DNA from: JAHRVQ01 sp963976815
GTDB lineage: Bacteria > Pseudomonadota > Gammaproteobacteria > Pseudomonadales > Azotimanducaceae
Length of the DNA stretch: 64,000 bases
Direction: 5' to 3'
Assembly (NCBI GenBank): GCA_963976815.1
Contig: CAXBLU010000003.1
Location: 248,001 to 312,000 of the forward strand
Part shown: positions 61,888-64,000 of the stretch, piece by piece
How the letters are laid out: each line of letters opens with the position of its first letter
Numbering within the stretch: the first letter of the stretch is position 1
Notes under the pieces: model-generated
What the model saw: the letters and a program-made list of their open reading frames with translations, nothing else
Database searches by the model: none
Told to the model about the DNA's origin: nothing
Made by a program: the position numbers and the translations under genes

Positions 61888-62835
61888 ATGTCTGATCCAC
61901 TTCCGAGCATCAACCGGACCTATCAAAACCACCATTTAGACTCGACTCGCTGGGAGGCGTACGTCCCCAGAGCTAGCGACATTATCGTGACCACATCCTA
62001 TAAGGCTGGCACGACCTGGACCCAGCAGATCCTGCTTGAGTTGATCCACGGAAATACTGAACCAATGCCAGGTTTTCGCGACGTCACACCCTGGCCAGAT
62101 GCACGGTTCTTGCCCATCAGCAAGGAGGATCTTGGTCCCTTCCTGGAGAATATTCCCGGGCGCCGGTTTCTGAAAAGCCATTTGCCACTCGACGGATTAC
62201 CCTACTATCCTGAAGTGAAATACGTGATTGTTGGCCGTGACTGCCGCGACGTATTTATGTCGTTCTACAACCACTATTCGAGCTATACACAAATCGCAAT
62301 GGACATGATGAACGCAGCGGACATCGTCGGAGAAAAGTTACCACCTTGCCCGGAGGATCCTCGTGAACTCTGGCGTCAATGGATGACCCGGGGTTGGTTT
62401 GAGTGGGAATCAGAAGGTTATCCTTTTTGGTCCAATCTGGCCCACACCCAGAGCTATTGGGAATACCGGCACCTGCCCAACTTCTACTTTATGCACTACA
62501 ACAACATGCTTGAGGATCTTGAAGGCTCAATCGCCAGACTCGCAGAATTTTTGGGTGAAAGCCCAACGCCAGAACACCTGGCCCGCATTGTTGAAAACAC
62601 AACCTTCGCCAACATCAAAGCAAAAGCAGTCGAAGCAGATGCCAAAGGTGATCATAGAGGGCTCATATTTGAGGGTGGGTCCGCAGGATTCTTTTTTAAG
62701 GGGACAAATGGCCGCTGGCGCGACGTCTTAACGGAAGAAGACCTTGTCCTTTACGAAACAGCAAAAGCCCGGGTACTGAGCCCTGACTGTGCCAGATGGT
62801 TAGAACAAGGCGGAGTGGTAGAAAAATTATGTTGA
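61888..62835 (+). CDS. PAPS-dependent sulfotransferase
   Basis: Transfers sulfate from PAPS to a small acceptor, 315 residues. The 5'-phosphosulfate loop TTSYKAGTTWTQQ lies at about 36-48 and the 3'-phosphate motif VIVGRDCRDVFMSFYNHY near 115. GTNGRWRDVLT-type C-terminal motif (FKGTNGRWRDVL) is present. It looks like a cytosolic SULT1-type enzyme; the acceptor is unknown. The start MSDPLPSINR is preferred to an upstream TTG/ATG reading. It overlaps the cvfB-like gene by seven bases. Confidence 0.88.
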   Translation: MSDPLPSINRTYQNHHLDSTRWEAYVPRASDIIVTTSYKAGTTWTQQILLELIHGNTEPMPGFRDVTPWPDARFLPISKEDLGPFLENIPGRRFLKSHLPLDGLPYYPEVKYVIVGRDCRDVFMSFYNHYSSYTQIAMDMMNAADIVGEKLPPCPEDPRELWRQWMTRGWFEWESEGYPFWSNLAHTQSYWEYRHLPNFYFMHYNNMLEDLEGSIARLAEFLGESPTPEHLARIVENTTFANIKAKAVEADAKGDHRGLIFEGGSAGFFFKGTNGRWRDVLTEEDLVLYETAKARVLSPDCARWLEQGGVVEKLC

Positions 62836-63668
62836 GTATTGGACAAACCTACATTCTTGAAGTGGTCAAGATTACCCGTCAGGGTGCGTATGTTGACGCG
62901 GAAAACCTTGGTGAGGTACTACTCCCGAACAAATACTGTTCCGACGATCTGGAGGCCGGTGATCATCTACCGGTTTTTATCTATCACGACTCGGATTTTC
63001 TGCCCATCGCGACAACTCAAACCCCTAGCGCTGTGGTCGGACAGTTTGCATATCTACCGGTCATCTCAAACTCTAGTTTTGGCTCTTTCCTGGATTGGGG
63101 ATTGGACAAGGACCTGCTGGTGCCCTTTGGCGAGCAGCATCGCCCCATGGAGCCGGGCCAATCCTATCTTGTCTACGTTCACCTAAATCAAGCAGACGGT
63201 CGGGTGATTGCATCCTCAAAGGTTGATAAATTTTTGGATGATGATGCCCCCCATGATTTTAAATCGGGTCAGGCAGTTCAGCTCATTATTGCCAATAGTA
63301 CTGATCTGGGGTTTAAGGCCATTATCGAACACAGCCACTGGGGCTTGTTGTATAAAAACGAGGTGTTCGAGCGGTTAAGTTTTGGTCAATCCATCGGTGG
63401 GTTTATCAAGTATGTTCGACCCGATGGTAGAATTGATCTAGCCCTGGGTCGAGCACAGGAGACACGAGACCAGTACACCGCGACAATCTTAGACTACCTG
63501 AAAAAACACGATGGATTTGCGGCGGCCCACGACAAGTCAGACCCTGAAACCATTAAGGCGCTATTTGGGATGAGTAAAAAATCATTCAAAAAGGCGATCG
63601 GCGGTCTCTACGCGAAGCGTGTGATTAGCATACAATCCGACGGTATTCGTCTGATCAACACAAATTAA
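62829..63668 (+). CDS. cvfB: CvfB-family S1-type RNA-binding protein
   Basis: Cytoplasmic protein of 279 residues. Three S1-like domains and a C-terminal winged helix are expected: first GQTYILEVVKITRQGAYVDA, second SFGSFLDWGLDKDLLVPFGE, third DLGFKAIIEHSHWGLLYKNE, then ALFGMSKKSFKKAIGGLYAK. CvfB affects virulence gene expression in Staphylococcus and binds RNA; its role in gammaproteobacteria is less clear. The ATG lies inside the sulfotransferase end. Confidence 0.92.
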   Translation: MLSIGQTYILEVVKITRQGAYVDAENLGEVLLPNKYCSDDLEAGDHLPVFIYHDSDFLPIATTQTPSAVVGQFAYLPVISNSSFGSFLDWGLDKDLLVPFGEQHRPMEPGQSYLVYVHLNQADGRVIASSKVDKFLDDDAPHDFKSGQAVQLIIANSTDLGFKAIIEHSHWGLLYKNEVFERLSFGQSIGGFIKYVRPDGRIDLALGRAQETRDQYTATILDYLKKHDGFAAAHDKSDPETIKALFGMSKKSFKKAIGGLYAKRVISIQSDGIRLINTN

Positions 63669-63703
63669 GCCCACAACCCTAATAGAGCAAAAAGGAAATA
63701 CCC

Positions 63704-64000
63704 ATCAATAACAATGACATTCTCCGTAGCCTTCGCTACTCATTCGATTTCTCAGACACCGACATGATTGGCATATTCTCGGAAGCTGATCTAACGGTGA
63801 CACGTAGTCAGGTGAGTGATTGGTTAAAGAAAGAAGAGGATGAGAGCTACATGGCTTGTGAGGACAAAACCCTCGCCTATTTCTTAAACGGCTTGATCAA
63901 CAAATTGCGTGGCAAGAAAGACGGACCAAGCCCAGCCCCGGAAGAAAGGCTGAACAACAACCTGGTACTTGTGAAGCTCAAAATCGCGTTAAATCTAAAA
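63704..64000 (+). CDS. YehS-like DUF1456 protein, apparent ATC start, 3' end outside window
   Basis: DUF1456 protein, 99 codons visible and open to the window edge. NNNDILRSLRYSFDFSDTDM, SQVSDWLKKEEDESYMACED and the repeat start of the second half (RLNNNLVLVKLKIALNLK) match the family. The conserved N-terminus M-x-N-N-D-I-L falls exactly on an ATC, with AGGA at 63693-63696 at proper distance. No ATG, GTG or TTG is in frame upstream of it. ATC initiation, or a sequencing error for ATG, is the likely explanation. Confidence 0.8.
   Translation, partial: MNNNDILRSLRYSFDFSDTDMIGIFSEADLTVTRSQVSDWLKKEEDESYMACEDKTLAYFLNGLINKLRGKKDGPSPAPEERLNNNLVLVKLKIALNLK

Noticed and set aside
1..64000. CRISPR arrays and rRNA genes
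   Set aside because: No regularly spaced direct repeats of 25-40 bases and no rRNA segments were seen.

Overview
The window reads as a chromosomal segment of a marine-type gammaproteobacterium. The flagellar gene order (flgBCDEFGHIJKL with cheV, flgA, flgM and flgN beside it), sigma-54 and sigma-28 flagellar promoters, YceH, CvfB, a Fur-type box and the accessory hydrolases all fit that group. The family cannot be fixed from this sequence alone. Coding density is high and no gene-free stretch exceeds about 300 bases.

Left part (1-36.1 kb): a flagellar locus whose outer axial proteins are extremely enlarged. Flagellin is 2000 residues, the hook protein FlgE 1336, FlgK 1011 and the cap FliD about 942. 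The rod proteins FlgB, FlgC, FlgF and FlgG, the ring proteins FlgH and FlgI, the hook cap FlgD and the junction protein FlgL are of normal size. The extra length is made of repeated beta-rich modules of about 100 residues that look related between the four proteins. Two paralogous TPR-methyltransferases flank the flagellin/FliD block, together with a FliT-like chaperone, a GGDEF protein, a cyclic-nucleotide-binding/rhodanese protein and an alpha/beta hydrolase. Clear sigma-54 promoters precede flgB and flgA; sigma-28 promoters precede flagellin and flgM.

Middle part (36.2-43.8 kb): an S9 peptidase, a small repeat-bearing acidic protein, an SDR-type reductase, then an arsenosugar-biosynthesis-type group (TIGR04282 and TIGR04283 glycosyltransferases and the radical SAM enzyme ArsS) around a PPOX flavoprotein. 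A perfect 55-bp palindrome overlaps the 3' end of arsS. A CoA-binding protein and tRNA-Arg(CCT) follow.

Accessory island (about 43.8-50.6 kb), just downstream of the tRNA: a KAP-type P-loop NTPase, divergent from a two-gene operon that encodes a SMEK-domain protein with an APAZ-like C-terminal half and a short, catalytically dead prokaryotic Argonaute. This looks like a SPARTA-type immune system with a SMEK effector. A phage terminase-like remnant and a complete IS3-family element (terminal repeats, 4-bp target duplication, nonsense-mutated orfA) close the island.

Right part (50.6-64 kb): small housekeeping and accessory genes. They include GNAT, HIT, a half-size Gdt1 transporter, an epoxide hydrolase-like enzyme, a RHH/RelE toxin-antitoxin pair with a 34-bp operator palindrome, YceH, an amidohydrolase, a DUF4344 lipoprotein peptidase, a sterol-desaturase family enzyme, an exported CHAT (caspase-like) lipoprotein coupled to an arylamine N-acetyltransferase, a Fur-box-preceded two-gene unit, a sulfotransferase, CvfB and a YehS-like gene cut by the window edge that appears to begin with ATC.
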